From contig OU015568.1 in assembly GCA_907165135.1 (NCBI GenBank), positions 14,454,501-14,518,500 on the forward strand: a stretch of 64,000 nt of DNA. Direction: 5' to 3'. The notes beneath the pieces are model-generated. The model did not search any database. It was not told the DNA's origin and saw only the letters and a program-made list of their open reading frames with translations. Position numbers and translations under genes: made by a program. Source of the DNA: Oikopleura dioica. Lineage: Eukaryota; Chordata; Appendicularia; Copelata; Oikopleuridae. Positions 11,501-24,631 of the stretch are shown piece after piece. Position 1 is the first letter of the stretch; every line of letters begins with the position of its first letter.

Positions 11501-12762
11501 CTGATTTGGCAGACACTTTGGAGTTAGAGAATCAGACGCTTCAAATGCGTATTTCAGAGCTTGAAAAAAGCCCGATATCAAACGGAGTCGTTAGCATCAC
11601 AAATGTCAACGGATCTGGAGACGGTAAATTTTCAAAAAAAACCATTTGCGATAATTCTCATATTTTGACTTTTCAGATAATTCAGCCGTGCAAACTGAAT
11701 TCTTGAACTCAATCATTGCAGGAATTGGATTAGATTCTCTCTTCCTAGCCGCTCATTTCAAATTAATTGAGCATTAGTGGGAGCATGACGACTTTTGGGA
11801 AAGTTTTGTCATCTAGTCGAAAACGAATACTGATCCAAGTGTTTTATTAATGCAAAACAGCGTTCTAATCCACTCAGGGCAACAAAAAGACATCTCTAAG
11901 CTTCACGAGCGAATTCAAGAGCTCGAAGCGATGTTGGTGGATGATCCTGCGCCCTCCCCTCCTCCAGGTACTCTCATCATTCCAATCCCGGTTATGCTCT
12001 TTTGGCTTATTGTATTGCTGCTTTTCATAGCCGGAATACGGGTGACTCCGCGCTGCTCTTGAGTCTTGCGTGTCTTTCTTTTCTTTCCTCTTTCACTTCC
12101 TTCTTTCCTTTCTCTTCATTTCTTCTCTCAGGCAATCAGCTCATGCCCAATCTTCCCATGGGTATTGGTGGCAATCATAGAGACCTCGATCCTGAGGCAG
12201 GTTTGACAAGATAGAAATATTCAAAATTATGGAAGAAATTTTTCAAACCTCGAATCAGGAGCCATTCGAAACTCTTTATATGAATCGGCAAGGTGGTCGA
12301 ATTCAAATGTATTACGAGACGACCGAAAATCTATGGGATGAAGACACTTTTTAAACAAACACCTAGAGCCTTAAGTTTACCTCTCTATCTTTCCTATCTC
12401 TATCTATTTCCTTCTTTTCTTTCTATCTCTTTTCTACCTGACTATCCCTTCTTTCTTGACAATCTTTTTATCCTTCTTTAGCCAACCGACCCGTTTACCC
12501 AGCCTTAATTTCACTCTAGGACACGATTCGACCCTATTCTTTGACACCACCGTATCCTCTCTGACAAAGAAACCTACAAGATCGTACTGCGATATTTGTG
12601 AGGAATTTGACAAGCACGAAACAGAGGACTGCCCAACCCAGGTGCGCTACTCGCTCTCTTCGTTGATTCCAACCATAACTTCTCTAGAACGACGCTGGAG
12701 ATAACTACACCGTCAAAAACACAGCCCCTGCTTGGGACGATGACGATGATGAAACTTTCTAG
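5559..12762 (+). CDS. CLIP1: CLIP-170 microtubule plus-end tracking protein
   Basis: About 16 exons. Order: a first CAP-Gly domain split by intron 1 (5559-5715, 5811-6254; [18 protein letters not shown]), a second CAP-Gly in the same exon ([31 protein letters not shown]), a Ser-rich linker, a very long coiled coil (exons from 6320 to about 11967), a conserved [14 protein letters not shown] segment, and a C-terminal zinc knuckle ([19 protein letters not shown], exon 12520-12641) ending in an acidic DDDDDETF tail, the ETF end found in vertebrate CLIP-170. CAP-Gly domains bind tubulin and EB tails; the knuckle binds dynactin p150. Two introns read as non-canonical: 8603-8647 (GC-AG, 45 nt, in frame) and 11722-11877 (GA-AG). 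The boundary near 10194/10842 is uncertain. Only one zinc knuckle is seen, against two in human. Confidence 0.93.
10228..10482 (-). CDS. Hypothetical ORF nested antisense in a CLIP1 intron
   Basis: An 84-codon minus-strand ORF sits within the long intron of CLIP1 between about 10194 and 10842. The product is Lys-rich and hydrophilic ([20 protein letters not shown] at the start, [16 protein letters not shown] further on) with Ser-Pro pairs. A CATTCAG acceptor lies about 40 nt upstream of its ATG. No family recognised. The compact genome makes a 650-nt intron without content unusual, but this could be a chance ORF. Confidence 0.3.
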   Translation of the reverse strand: MLKFKNMMTNKLMQDDKKLLINKTSPRSSPRVMKANKKLKMQREKKSDEIPLVFYDSESPLSHSPKAVRFAFEVKVHHKKYSSF

Positions 12763-13082
12763 AGCCAATTCAACTTCACCAAAGACCTCTTCACGATAAA
12801 AGTTCACCAAGCATTATCAAAACTACGACCAACTTACAACACTGACCTTTTTCTGTACTATTCATTTTTAAGTTTCAAATGTTCTTCACCTAAAACTATT
12901 CATTTACATTTACTTTTGCTGCATCCCAGTTCTTTAAACATGAGTTCAATTATATTCAAGATTCTTTCTTTAATTTTATTTCAAGCTTGCAAATGTAGTG
13001 GTTTTTGTGTGCAATACTGCCTGAAAATATACCCTTTGTATAATGAAAATTGCATGTTCTGAACAGAAATATAACTACTAGA

Positions 13083-13775
13083 ATGTCAGATCCCAAGCCT
13101 TTAAAAATGCTAATGATGCATGGATACCATCAGTCAGCAGCAAGTTATCGCGTAAAAGTAGGCGGCATTCGCAAAAAGATAAAGAAACGATGCGAATACA
13201 TTTGGTTTGACGCACCACATGCTGTCCCGGATTCTGAAGATTTCGGTTGGTGGTTCAGCCACCTTGGTAAATACGATGCGATCGCGTACACAGATTTTGA
13301 CGAAGGGTTTGATGCGAGTATTGAGTACATGGCCAAGGTCTTCAAAGAGCAGGGGCCGTTTGATGGAATTTTGTCTTTTTCACAAGGAGCTTGTCTCGCA
13401 GCGATTCTCTGCTGCTTGAAGGAAAAGGGAGACGAGCGATTCCAAGGCTTTGACTTTGCAATAATCGGTGCTGGGTACAAATCGAGACAATCTCAACACG
13501 CTAAATATTACGAAGTAATAAAAACTCATCTCGACAAATTCTAAAGCTCTCTCTTTTAGGACGTCAAGGTGACAATTCCAACTGTACATACAATCGGCGA
13601 AACTGACGGAGTCATCCCGCCAGAAATGAGCCACGATTTGCTCTCCATCTTTGATCCTGACAAAACTAAAGTTGCTACTCACGATAAGGGACATTTGATT
13701 CCAGCGGCAGCGGAGGCGAAAACTATTCTTATTGATTTCTTAGATGAGATGCTCAAGCAAAAAGCATCGAAATAA
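13083..13775 (+). CDS. OVCA2/FSH1-type serine hydrolase (second copy)
   Basis: Two exons, 13083-13514 and 13560-13775, GT-AG, 215 aa. Same family as the gene at 3338: MMHGYHQS motif, nucleophile in ILSFSQGA, acid in GETDGVI and His in HDKGHLIP. Length fits the family (about 200-230 aa). The intron position matches the last intron of the first copy, so the two are duplicates separated by CLIP1. The stop is 49 nt before the MRPL38 start, with a GATTTAG acceptor between, so the two are probably co-transcribed and resolved by spliced-leader trans-splicing. Confidence 0.9.
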
Positions 13776-13824
13776 ACATCACTCACTTATTCTGAGTACG
13801 TTTTTCGAATTCATCTGATTTAGA

Positions 13825-15367
13825 ATGCTACGACTGCGAAAAGCAGCGATAGTTTGGAATCGGAAAAATAGAGAGCTTCCATATTTGCAAAAGAAAGATG
13901 TGAATTCTTTCGCGAGCGAGGAGGAGTTTCAGGATGCTACGGACATTGCGACTTTGAGAAAAGCGAAACCAGAGTTGTACCATTTTGAACAAGTCGTGCC
14001 TTACGGATCCAGAGTGCTGCCGAATGACAAGTTTAAATTCTTGGTCAATCCGGTCAAGTGGGAAAGTCACGAAGAATACTACAGGTAATCCATCTTTCAT
14101 CGAACCGAATGACAAGTTAATTCTAGAGCAGCGCTTGATGCAAGAGAAGAAGAACTCGAAAGCTACCATCCAGCTGACTGGGACTTTGATTATGACCACC
14201 GAATCACTTGGTTTGGCATGGAAAAGCTAGAGGAAGAAGGCGCTGCTGACAAACAGTCTTGGCAGATATTCCCAAAAAGCGAAGTTGAAAAAGTTAACAT
14301 TGGATTTTATCTTCCTGAACCCAATCCTGTCGAAGTTGAAGAGCCTTCCAAGGAGAAAAGAATCGCGATGAAAAAGGACATTCTTCTTGGGCAGCTAAAA
14401 GTCGACGAGGGAAAAATCAACTCGGCGTTTTTCGATAATTTTACTAATATGACGACGGAAAATCTAATCGGAGCTATCGATACGGCACAGGAACATTATA
14501 ACATTCTTCAGGTAGATTTTCTCAATAAAATGGCTTCTAATTTGAAAATAAGGATCAATTTGGAAATGGTCGATTTTGCTCCGTGGTTCCTTTTGAAGTT
14601 TCTTGGGGAAAGATGGTGAGCTTTTGGGGCAATGAAATCCCAGCTGAAGACATGAAGGAAGCACCAGAGTTCAAGCTCAAGCATGCTGAGGGATCTCTTT
14701 ACACTGTCGTTATTTCTTCGTTAGACAGGTAGAGTTAGTTTGTGTCTTGCTTCTCTGATGACGTTTCTTAGTAACTTTATCGAAAACGATGGTTCTACGC
14801 CAGAAATCCTTCACTACGCCGTTTCAAACGTCAATGAATCCACTTCTGGCGATGTTCTTTGCGATTACCTCCCTCCCATTCCGGCGAAAGGCTCTGGCTA
14901 CCATCGACTTGTGTGTACCGTTTACCATCATACAGAGAGATTAGAGATCCCAGCTATCGACGGATCATTAATTTCCAATCGTCAATTTTCTTCAGCGCAG
15001 TTTTTAAAAGATAACGAAGAAATTCTGACTCCTGCTGCTTTCCGCTTCTCACAAGGTAATTTTGAGCATCTGCTCAAAATATTGATGCTTATTTTTAGTT
15101 CAATGGGATTCAAGCGTGAGCGAAACCTTTTCAAAAATCCTCGAAATGCCGGAGCCAAAATTCGCTTACGAAGCGCGGGAGGAATTCCCACTTTCCAGGC
15201 CCGCAGGCTTACCCAGCGGTATCGAAATGCCCGTCATCAAATCTTGGTACCCGAAAGAGCCCAAATACCCGCGAAGAATGGAGAGACAACCTATTAAACC
15301 AAAACTGCGACAAATTAATTATTTATATGATCTGAATAACCATCACGGAATGTTTGATAATAAATAG
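13825..15367 (+). CDS. MRPL38: Mitochondrial large-subunit ribosomal protein mL38
   Basis: Five exons: 13825-14084, 14127-14511, 14553-14728, 14772-15055, 15099-15367; 457 aa. mL38 is a component of the mitoribosome central protuberance with a PEBP (phosphatidylethanolamine-binding-like) domain. Visible: the N-terminal YDHRITWFGMEKL segment, then the PEBP part with EGSLYTVVISSLD, LPPIPAKGSGYHRLVC, LTPAAFRFSQVQWDSSV and a C-terminal MPEPKFAYE region, in the order seen in animal MRPL38. The human protein is 380 aa; the extra length is spread over the N-terminus and the tail. The start follows GATTTAG directly. Confidence 0.92.
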
Positions 15368-15464
15368 ATCTGAAATTCAAATTTCTAATTGTTCTACAGA
15401 GGCTGCGTTTCAGGGCTCTTTAAGAGGGAAAGTGTGTAAATCTCACGAGTCAATATTTACAGAT

Positions 15465-17376
15465 ATGAACGATGAGAAATCGGAGAGCGTGCAGCAGCAA
15501 AAGCAGCAGATAACTCAATTTTTTCGAAAAAGGAAATGGTCGCCTGAATTGATAGAGACGAAAAACCCTGCGTAGAAGAGAGCATGCAGGGCGCTTACAA
15601 TTCTGAAAGCGATGATGAGAGATGCCAGTTTCCGACATTTACGGAGGCAGTTAGGAAGCACGCGAATTGGGATGAGCTGAAGACGAAGAAGAATCATCAA
15701 TTCTTGTTTGACATCAATGCACCTCATTCTCTTCCTCCCTATCCTTTGATATTCAGTGATAAATGGGACTCCGATCATGTAAGAATGCCTTTCTCACCGA
15801 GCAATATTCTCAAAAAGAAAGGCGCAAGTTCATCTGGCCCAGGGTTTAAAACGCAAATAGTCGACGGAGTAAAGAGGCTTGTTGGATATGAAAAAGGTTC
15901 ACCCGAGCCCAAACCTGAGCCTGTTCAAAAAGGGCGATGGACAGAGGTGCTAGATGGAATTGGCAATCTGGAAGGATTTGACCGTGTTGCAATTTTTTCA
16001 GCGGATGATTTATTGAAAAATATTCAAAAGTATAATCCTCAAGTGAAAGATGTCACACTCCTCGAAAGCTATTTCCGACAAAACCCCGAAAAGAAGCCAA
16101 GATTTTTCAATAGGATTCTTCCTAAAATGCGCAAAATGGTTGCTAATGCCGACAAAGTGTTGACTCAAGCTCCTCAACTGCTGAAAAAACTCCATACTCA
16201 GGGAGAACGTACAATTTGGATGACTCAAGAGCAATGTGCTCATTTGCTTGTTCTTTCCTTTTTCTGTTGCTGGCCGAAGCGAAGTGGAAAAAGATCTGCT
16301 AGAAACAAAGAAGATGAATATGATCGTTTCAACGAGATCAACTTTACTCGCTTTTTTAGTCTACAACCGAGTCCATCTTGCTTCGCAAAGCTCGAGTGTA
16401 TCATTGAGTACTTCAATTCTGTGACAAAGGAGATGCCTAAAGGAGTGATCAGCTTCAAACGAACATATGAGGAACAAATTCCAAACTTGGACGACCCAGA
16501 CATAGAGTTTGCTGACGCTAAGTGGATGCCTTGCCATATTAAAGGAAAAGGGTTGATCGAAGATGAAGGAGATAAATTCATCCAAGCTGACTTCGCGAAC
16601 AAGTTTATCGGCGGTGGAACACTCGGCCGGGGCTGTGTTCAGGAAGAAATCAGGTTCATGATCTGTCCTGAACTCATCATCACTCAATTACTCTGCGAAG
16701 AAATGCAAAAAGAAGAGGCGATCATCGTCACTGGCGTCCAACGATTCTCAAACTACTCGGGCTACGCTGATTCCTTCAGATTCGAAGGCAGTTATAATGA
16801 TCCTCTTGCTGTAAGCTACAAACGAGATTGCTACGGACGAATTCCAACTGAAGTTTTTGCTATCGACGCTGTCAACTATGTGTATCCCTATCGCGGAGAC
16901 ACACCTCATGACCAGTTCTCTGCAACGAGCATCAAGAGAGACATTCTCAAAGCGTACTCGGCTTTCAAAGGCTGCACTCCAGCTACAATCGCTACAGGCA
17001 ACTGGGGATGTGGCGCCTTTGGAGGAGACCCGGAGCTCAAGGTAAATAACTATGAAAATTATATTTCCTTATATCCTTCAGTTTGTGATTCAAATGATTG
17101 CCGCTGCGTTTGCCCAGCGACCTCTATGGTACTTTTGCTTCGACGATCTTATGACTCGCAGTGATGCGAAACTATCATCAACGCTCGCGGAAATCAAGTG
17201 CAGCATTGAGAAGAAATCTATCCGTAAGAAATGACTAGGAATTCCTTCATCTACTTATCACCATTTCAGCTTATGTTTTCGAGCTTCTAACTGAGTTCGA
17301 ACCTGGACGAGAGAAGTTCTCCGAGTACCTGAAAAAGAACGATCCTGAGCCGACCCCAGGAACTGACTATGTTTAA
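15465..17376 (+). CDS. PARG: Poly(ADP-ribose) glycohydrolase, catalytic copy
   Basis: Exons to 17041, then 17082-17223 and 17270-17376. PARG removes poly(ADP-ribose) chains from proteins. The macrodomain-type catalytic motif GGGTLGRGCVQEE is intact, with the Glu pair, and downstream come FSNYSGYADSF and GNWGCGAFGG. The N-terminus (15465-15573) carries a PIP-box-like KQQITQFFRKRK, fitting a replication-fork PARG, but that reading frame is one base out of step with the main ORF starting at 15584; the mismatch falls at an A5 run (15561-15565). Either translation starts at 15584 or one A is missing from the sequence. It is the first of two tandem PARG genes and lies 97 nt behind MRPL38. Confidence 0.92.
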
Positions 17377-17482
17377 ATCTCTTTCATCGCACTGCCTTGA
17401 TTAACCGATTCTGATTCAATTCTTCTCTAATTTAACATGTATATTTAATAATTTTGCCGTCTCATAGTTTTGATTTCAGACA

Positions 17483-19296
17483 ATGAGTATCATCCCTTTC
17501 CCAACTTATTATGACGCCTGTCCCAAGACATCTGATTGGGAAAAGGTTCTTGAAACTGATCAAGTTCTTTTCGATGTAACTTCTGTTGGAAAAGATCGTA
17601 TTCTTCCATCAAAGAAGACTTTCAACGGAGAATACTCCAAGGATGACTTTGTCGACATGCCGTTCTCTGATCATTCTTATTGGCAAACCATCAAAACTAA
17701 AATTTGCGACGCGCAATTTGAGAACCTCTCCCAACTCGAAACTGCAATCACTTCTTACAATAAATCCGTCAGATCTCTCAAATGCCTCAATGCTTTTTTT
17801 CAAAACATTTCCCGACGAGCAGTCTTTTTTCTTCGAATCGCTTCTTCCGAAAATGCAGAAAATCGTGCGAAAGGCACCGAATATTCTCACCGAAGCGCCT
17901 TGTCTCCTCAAAACAGGGATGAACAAATCTATTTGGATGACGCAGGAGCAATGCGTTACTGCCTTGGTTCTGTCGTTTTTCTGTTGCTGGCCAGAAAGCT
18001 CAATTCGAATGTATAAAAGCCAAAACGCTACTTATAATCACATCAACTTCGATCACATTTTCCAATACTCCTCAAATTACCACGGGCAAATCTTCCCTCG
18101 TCTTCAGTGTTTCTTGCATTATTTTAAACGCGTTACGGACGAAATGCCAGTGGGAGTCATTTCTTTCAAGAGAATTTGCGCTTCTTCATTTCCTGACTTG
18201 AAGAATCCGAATATTAAATGGCAAGAAGTCTGTTTTGTGCCAGATGGATTAATTGAGGATAAAGGAACGGGCTGATTTCAAACCATAATATTTTGACTAT
18301 TGCACAATTTCTCAATTTTAGAAAATAAAACAAGCAGATGCATTTTCCCAAAATCGCCTAGCTTTTGATTATTTGCCGCAGATAATATCTGCTCTATCAG
18401 AATTTAAACTGACGAAAAAGCTCCTCTCAAGGGGCATCTTTTAGGCAAATTCCTCACACAATTTATATACTTTATCTAATGATATCTTTCTAGGCCCTAA
18501 TCAGTCCAAATCTAATCCGTAAAAAGGCCGAAACAACATCCAGCTTGATTTCGCCGATGAATTCATCGGCGGACTAACTCTTCGATGGGACACGCTTCAG
18601 GAAGAAATTCGCTTCTTGATCTCACCAGAACTGACTGTGGCGCAGCTTTTTTTCGAGAGAATGTCTGATTCAGAAGCGATCATCATTACCGGCTCCGAAC
18701 GCTTTTCAAGATATTCTGGTTACTCTCAATCGTTCCGTTTTCGCGGCAATTTTGTGGACACTCAGCCGAGAGATGGTTACGGAAGAAAAGGGACGCAGAT
18801 TCTCGCGATCGACGCTGTCAACTACGGATACGGCGATCACGGAAGATCTCAATTCGACGAAGAAAGCATTCGAAGGGATATTCTCAAAGCATTCATTGGA
18901 TTCAAAGGCTGCGTTCCAGCCACGATTGCGACTGGAAAATGGGGATGTGGTGCGTTTGGAGGAAATGTCCAGTTCAAAGTAAGCAAGCTCGTTTATTTTT
19001 TGCCTATTCATGACCAATTTTCTTCCAGTTCGCAATTCAATTAATTGCTGCCGCGCTAGCTTCCAGACCGCTGCAGTTCTTTTCTTTCGACAAAGAATGC
19101 TCATACGAAGATAATCCCCTCTCTTCGACGTTAGAATCTATCGCTAGAATGTTCAGAACATTGACAATCGGTAAAACAAAATTTCTAGTACAAGCCTTAA
19201 AATTTCTTCTCAGATGAAGCATACCAAGTCCTGCTTACGTTCAAGCCACGCGAGAATACATTTGCTGAACATTTGCAAAAATGTACGGAGATATAA
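17483..19296 (+). CDS. PARG-like protein with altered catalytic loop (tandem copy)
   Basis: Exons 17483-18270, 18527-18978, 19029-19170, 19214-19296. It aligns with the upstream PARG along its length (WMTQEQC, ALVLSFFCCWPE, FIGG, QEEIRF, GCGAFGG). The diphosphate-binding GGG has become GGL and the loop reads GGLTLRWDTLQEE; the Glu pair is kept. A one-base frame break falls in a T7 run (17794-17800): six T would restore AFFKTFPDEQ. The first intron reads best as GC-AG (18271-18526). Loss of the third Gly and of the GRG turn suggests weak or no hydrolase activity, perhaps a binding-only role. If the homopolymer error is an assembly artefact this is an intact, diverged gene; otherwise a pseudogene. 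It starts 106 nt after PARG with a GATTTCAG acceptor. Confidence 0.82.
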
Positions 19297-19582
19297 TGAA
19301 ACCCTACCAATCCTACTAGTCGATCACTGTGTACCGATTGAAAAAAAACATCTTACAAACAAACTTTTATCCCCTGATTCGAATAATTCGCCTTAGAGAT
19401 TAAAGTCTGCCTTCTTTCATTGCCAAAACTTTTGGCCCAAAAGTTCAAAAATAATTCCTTTTTATCGCAAGAAATGCTCAAGCATAACATGTATTTTGAT
19501 TATTCTGCAAAAAATAAAAAGCCTCACTTCTTCAAAAATTATCTTCTTAAAATCCTTATTTAGAAAGAGATTTTGAAATAAA

Positions 19583-21021
<1,439 letters not shown>

Positions 21022-21161
21022 ATCATCGAAATCTCCCTTCACAGTTACTACTTCTCGTAGCAATTTTACATGTTTCTGTTCATGTGCAAGAATACAGCCA
21101 CACACTATTAGTATTCAATTTTGTTGATTTTGAGTTGGCAATTTAGATGTTTGAATAGTCG

Positions 21162-22721
21162 ATGACAAGAGACAATGAAGTTAGCGAGCTAAGTTTTATT
21201 GTGGAACATAATGGGCGAGTTGAAAAGTTTTCACTATTGTATCCTGTAATTTACCAGGAGTTCTACAGAGAGAGCCAAAAGAGGTTCAAACTTGACGAAT
21301 GTACCCGATTGATCCTGCACTACGAACACTTTGACAATGTCTTTCGACCGATAAGCTGCGTAGATTTTGAAACCCTCATCAATTTTCGCATTCACTGGGA
21401 TGACTCATCCGATTCTGACGCTGTTCTAATCAAAATCACTGTCGATGAGACGAGTCCTCCAACTCAATCAACTGCCAGAAACAACATTTCCCTTCCATAT
21501 CGTTTCGAGAACGAATTTCTTTCGCAACGCAACGGCTATTTCATCCCTGAAGATGTCGATGATCCAATTTTAGCGCCAGTAGCTACTAAACGCTCTCCCC
21601 TTTCGTCTCATGAGTCCGATAGGTTCATCCAAGAGCCATCAGATGCTGCGTCAGAGAATGATGTGTCAATAGAAGACAGCGAGTGGGATCTTCAAGGCAG
21701 TTTTTTCAACATTTTCAGTTTGTTTTATTACATTTGCTCAAGACTTGAAGGTCGTTTTGAATCATAGGAATATTCTGAAAAAGCTTTCTCAGAGCTCTTG
21801 GGCAGAGGTGGATTTGGACGAGTTTATGCTGCAATCTGCCAAGAGACGAACAAACGACTAGCTGTAAAAGTCGTCGATACTGACAAAGAAGATGATACCG
21901 AGATACAGCATATTTTTGAAGAGATTGAAACGCTTAGACAGCTGAGTCACAGAAATATCATTCAGTACATTTCGTGTGGAAAGGATGAAAATACTGTTTA
22001 TGTATTTATGGAGCTGATGGAGGGGGTAACGTATAGATGAAGATTCAAAGAGGATGATCATTTGTTTAGGGAACGATTCATACGTATTTGAAGAAATACG
22101 GAGTGATGGACGAAGTTCTAGCGAAAATGTACACCAAGCAGGTCTTGTGTGGGCTAGAATATCTCCACTCGCTACAAATTGCTCATCGTGATGTAAAAGG
22201 CAAGATTGATCCGGGGAAATTCGGTAAGACACTCGTTTAGGATCAAATATTCTCCTCGACGCAACCCTCTCACTCGTCAAACTCGCCGACTTCGGCGCCG
22301 CCAAGAAGCTCAACTTCATCGACAAATCGCGCTACGACCAAAGGAGCAAAAAGGGCGACATCGTAGGAACCCCGTACTGGATGGCCCCAGAAGTTGTCCG
22401 CGGCCATGGCTGTGGCCGCCGTAGCGATATATGGTCAGCTGGCTGCACCATTCTTGAGATGCTCACGCTCAAGCCGCCTTTCAAAAATTTCGAACCTCTC
22501 GCTGCCTTATTTCAAATTGCCTCCGCAACTGATTCGTCTCAGATATTCGACCACGAATTGTTTTCGCCCAATCTTACTGTAAGAAAAGAATTGGCATTTA
22601 TCGTCTTTTTGATCGTCTTATTTAGGACCTTCTTTCTTCCATCTTTGTTCCAGTTAACGAGCGCCCGTTGGCCTCATTCTGCCTGAATCATTCCTGGTTC
22701 TCCCAATCTAATCAAAGTTAA
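21162..22721 (+). CDS. MEKK2/3-type MAP kinase kinase kinase with PB1 domain
   Basis: Exon 1 21162-~21690, then 21768-22025, 22070-22199, 22241-22578, 22626-22721. The N-terminal ~90 aa look like a PB1 domain (RFKLDECTRLILHYEHFDN), then an acidic linker and a kinase domain: glycine loop LGRGGFGRV, lysine AVKVVD, HRDVKG, DFGAAKKL, GTPYWMAPEVV. This order and the STE11-like kinase match MAP3K2/3, activators of MKK5/ERK5 and stress pathways. Intron 22200-22240 (41 nt) reads as GC-AG. The first intron end is also non-canonical: a GG or GC donor near 21691 is the only way to keep the frame. The stop is 45 nt before the next start, with a TTTTTTAAG acceptor between, so the pair is probably an operon. 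Confidence 0.88.
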
Positions 22722-22766
22722 TTCACCTCCCTTTTCAACCTTTTTTAAGACTGTAATACACACAAA

Positions 22767-23446
22767 ATGGCGGCCCAGGAAATCCAGCGCCTGAAGCTCG
22801 ATCTCGGAATAGTTGAACAAAACATCAAAGTATTCTCGGACATCATCACAGAAACGCCCGTCCCTGGAACAGAAAACGCAAACGATGCGGCTCTCCTTCC
22901 AAAACTAGACAAAAGCTGCCACGAAATGCAAGACAGGCTTTCTCAGTTGCTATCGTAAGTATTCCGTAGTCAAATTATATTAATTATAATTAAAATTATT
23001 AATATTTGATCGTTCGCCACTTGAACTCTTCCTCGTCTGATGCAAGATAATTATACTCTTCCTTGATTTCCACCTTCAGAAATTTGGACCCAGACGTCCA
23101 CGGTGAAATCTTCATGGACGCTCTGAGAGTCAACGACGAATTAAACAATATTTTCCTCCGCTACGAGCGCTTCTGCCGCTCCCGTCCGCAAACTGTAGCC
23201 GCTAACGAAGCTGCATCGAGTCCCCAAGAAACATCTGGCCCTGCAGAGGGAGTGCTGATAGATTTTGGAGACTCAACTCCTCCTCCAGCTTCGAATGCCC
23301 CTCTTCCGCCGCCTCCAGGAGGAAGATTGCCTCCTCTCCCGAACGCAGCGGGCAATTCAGAATACTGGCTCAACCAAGAACAACCTTCACAATCCGGCCC
23401 TTCTGAATTCGACGCTTTTCTAGCGTCCAGGCTCAATTCCAAGTAG
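22767..23446 (+). CDS. TOM1-like GAT-domain protein without VHS domain
   Basis: Two exons, 22767-22954 and 23080-23446, 184 aa. The first 120 aa form a three-helix GAT domain (KLDLGIVEQNIKVFSDIITE, then NDELNNIFLRYERFCR, closely matching the TOM1/TOM1L2 GAT end), which in TOM1 binds ubiquitin and Tollip. A clathrin-box-like VLIDFG and a Pro-rich tail (APLPPPPGG) follow. The N-terminal VHS domain found in TOM1 and GGA proteins is absent; the start codon sits just behind an acceptor and 45 nt after the kinase stop codon, leaving no room for one. It may be a split or shortened TOM1 acting as a cargo adaptor on endosomes. Confidence 0.8.
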
Positions 23447-24236
23447 ATACACAAATCCCGCTTTACGAAAATATGCGATTTCTTTGTTTCAATTCAATTC
23501 TTTTTATCAAAATTGTTGAAATTCGTAAAAATATGACAAACTCCAACTTTTATGCATGTGAATAAGTTCTTGTAACAATGATTTTTCTTCATTTCCCAAA
23601 ACAAAAATAACTGTACTAAATTTCTATCAAAGATAAAAAAACTATTTTTGTAAAATTTAAAATAAGAAAGTCTTTTGCTTGTTTTTATGACTGAATCTAT
23701 TTGTTCAAATCCTCTGACTTGGAGGCGCGGACTTTCATCAGACAGAAATGGTTACGTAATGAGAGACCTTGATCATCGAGAATGCGCTAGTTTCGATCGC
23801 CCATTGGCGCAAACCGTCGTTTTATCGTAGGCTGGAGGCAACCACCACCTCGCCAAAGCACAAGCTGGATCTAAACTGAAAAACGAAGATCGAGAGAGTA
23901 CTCTTCTGAGTTCACACCCTTTTTCAGAGATTTAGCAACTCTACTTAGATTTTGACCTTGGAAAGAGGCGTGTTTCTGTGAAACTAGACATTATTGCATT
24001 GACCCAAATCTGAAAAAATGATTAATAAAGCACAAGAGAATTTGAATTTTTACTTAATAAAAGCGATTTTTCATAGATTTGCAGATTCACAAGGATAAAA
24101 TCATGTCTTTTTCAAGGAAAACACGTCTATTTCGAAGGTCAAAATCGAATACCGTCATTTTCCCAAGCGGTCAACTCTCATTTAGCCCTTTTTTTCTTGT
24201 TATATATCAATTTTATTAAATATTTCTTTTGCTAGA
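23447..24236. repeat. Intergenic stretch with an imperfect inverted repeat
   Basis: No gene seen. Around 23949-24150 the segment GATTTTGACCTTGGAAAG recurs inverted near 24125-24150 (CGAAGGTCAAAATC on the plus strand), about 200 bp apart, with GCGTGTTT/ACACG also paired. This resembles a small MITE, but no target duplication could be fixed. The remainder is AT-rich 3' and 5' flank. Confidence 0.4.
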
Positions 24237-24631
24237 ATGTCCGTTGCCAAGGGAAAGAAAGTCTTCGTCCAGAAATGCCAGCAGTGCCACTCGTACGCCG
24301 AGGGCGGCAAGCACGGCCAGGGACCCAACCTTTGGGGCCTCTGGGGACGACAATCTGGCCAGGCTGAGAACTACTCCTACACTGATGCCAACAAGAGTAA
24401 GCTCACCATTGCCTTGATGTCTCTATAAATTCCGTTTTAGACTCTGGCATCACCTGGAACGCCGAAAGCCTCGACGAGTACCTCAAGGACCCCAAGAAGA
24501 TGATTCCAGGTAAGAAAGCTTTAGAAACTGGCCGCTAAAAAGCATTTTTAGGCACTAAGATGGTCTTCGCCGGATTGAAGAAGAAGGGAGACAGAAAGAA
24601 CCTGATCGCCTTCATCGAATCCCTGCAATAA
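24237..24631 (+). CDS. CYCS: Cytochrome c
   Basis: Three exons, 24237-24396, 24441-24509, 24552-24631; 102 aa, the usual length. Haem attachment motif CQQCH with the preceding GKKVFVQK, the [14 protein letters not shown] loop, the conserved [17 protein letters not shown] segment and [15 protein letters not shown] with the axial Met. It carries electrons from complex III to IV in the intermembrane space and triggers apoptosome formation. All introns GT-AG. Confidence 0.98.
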
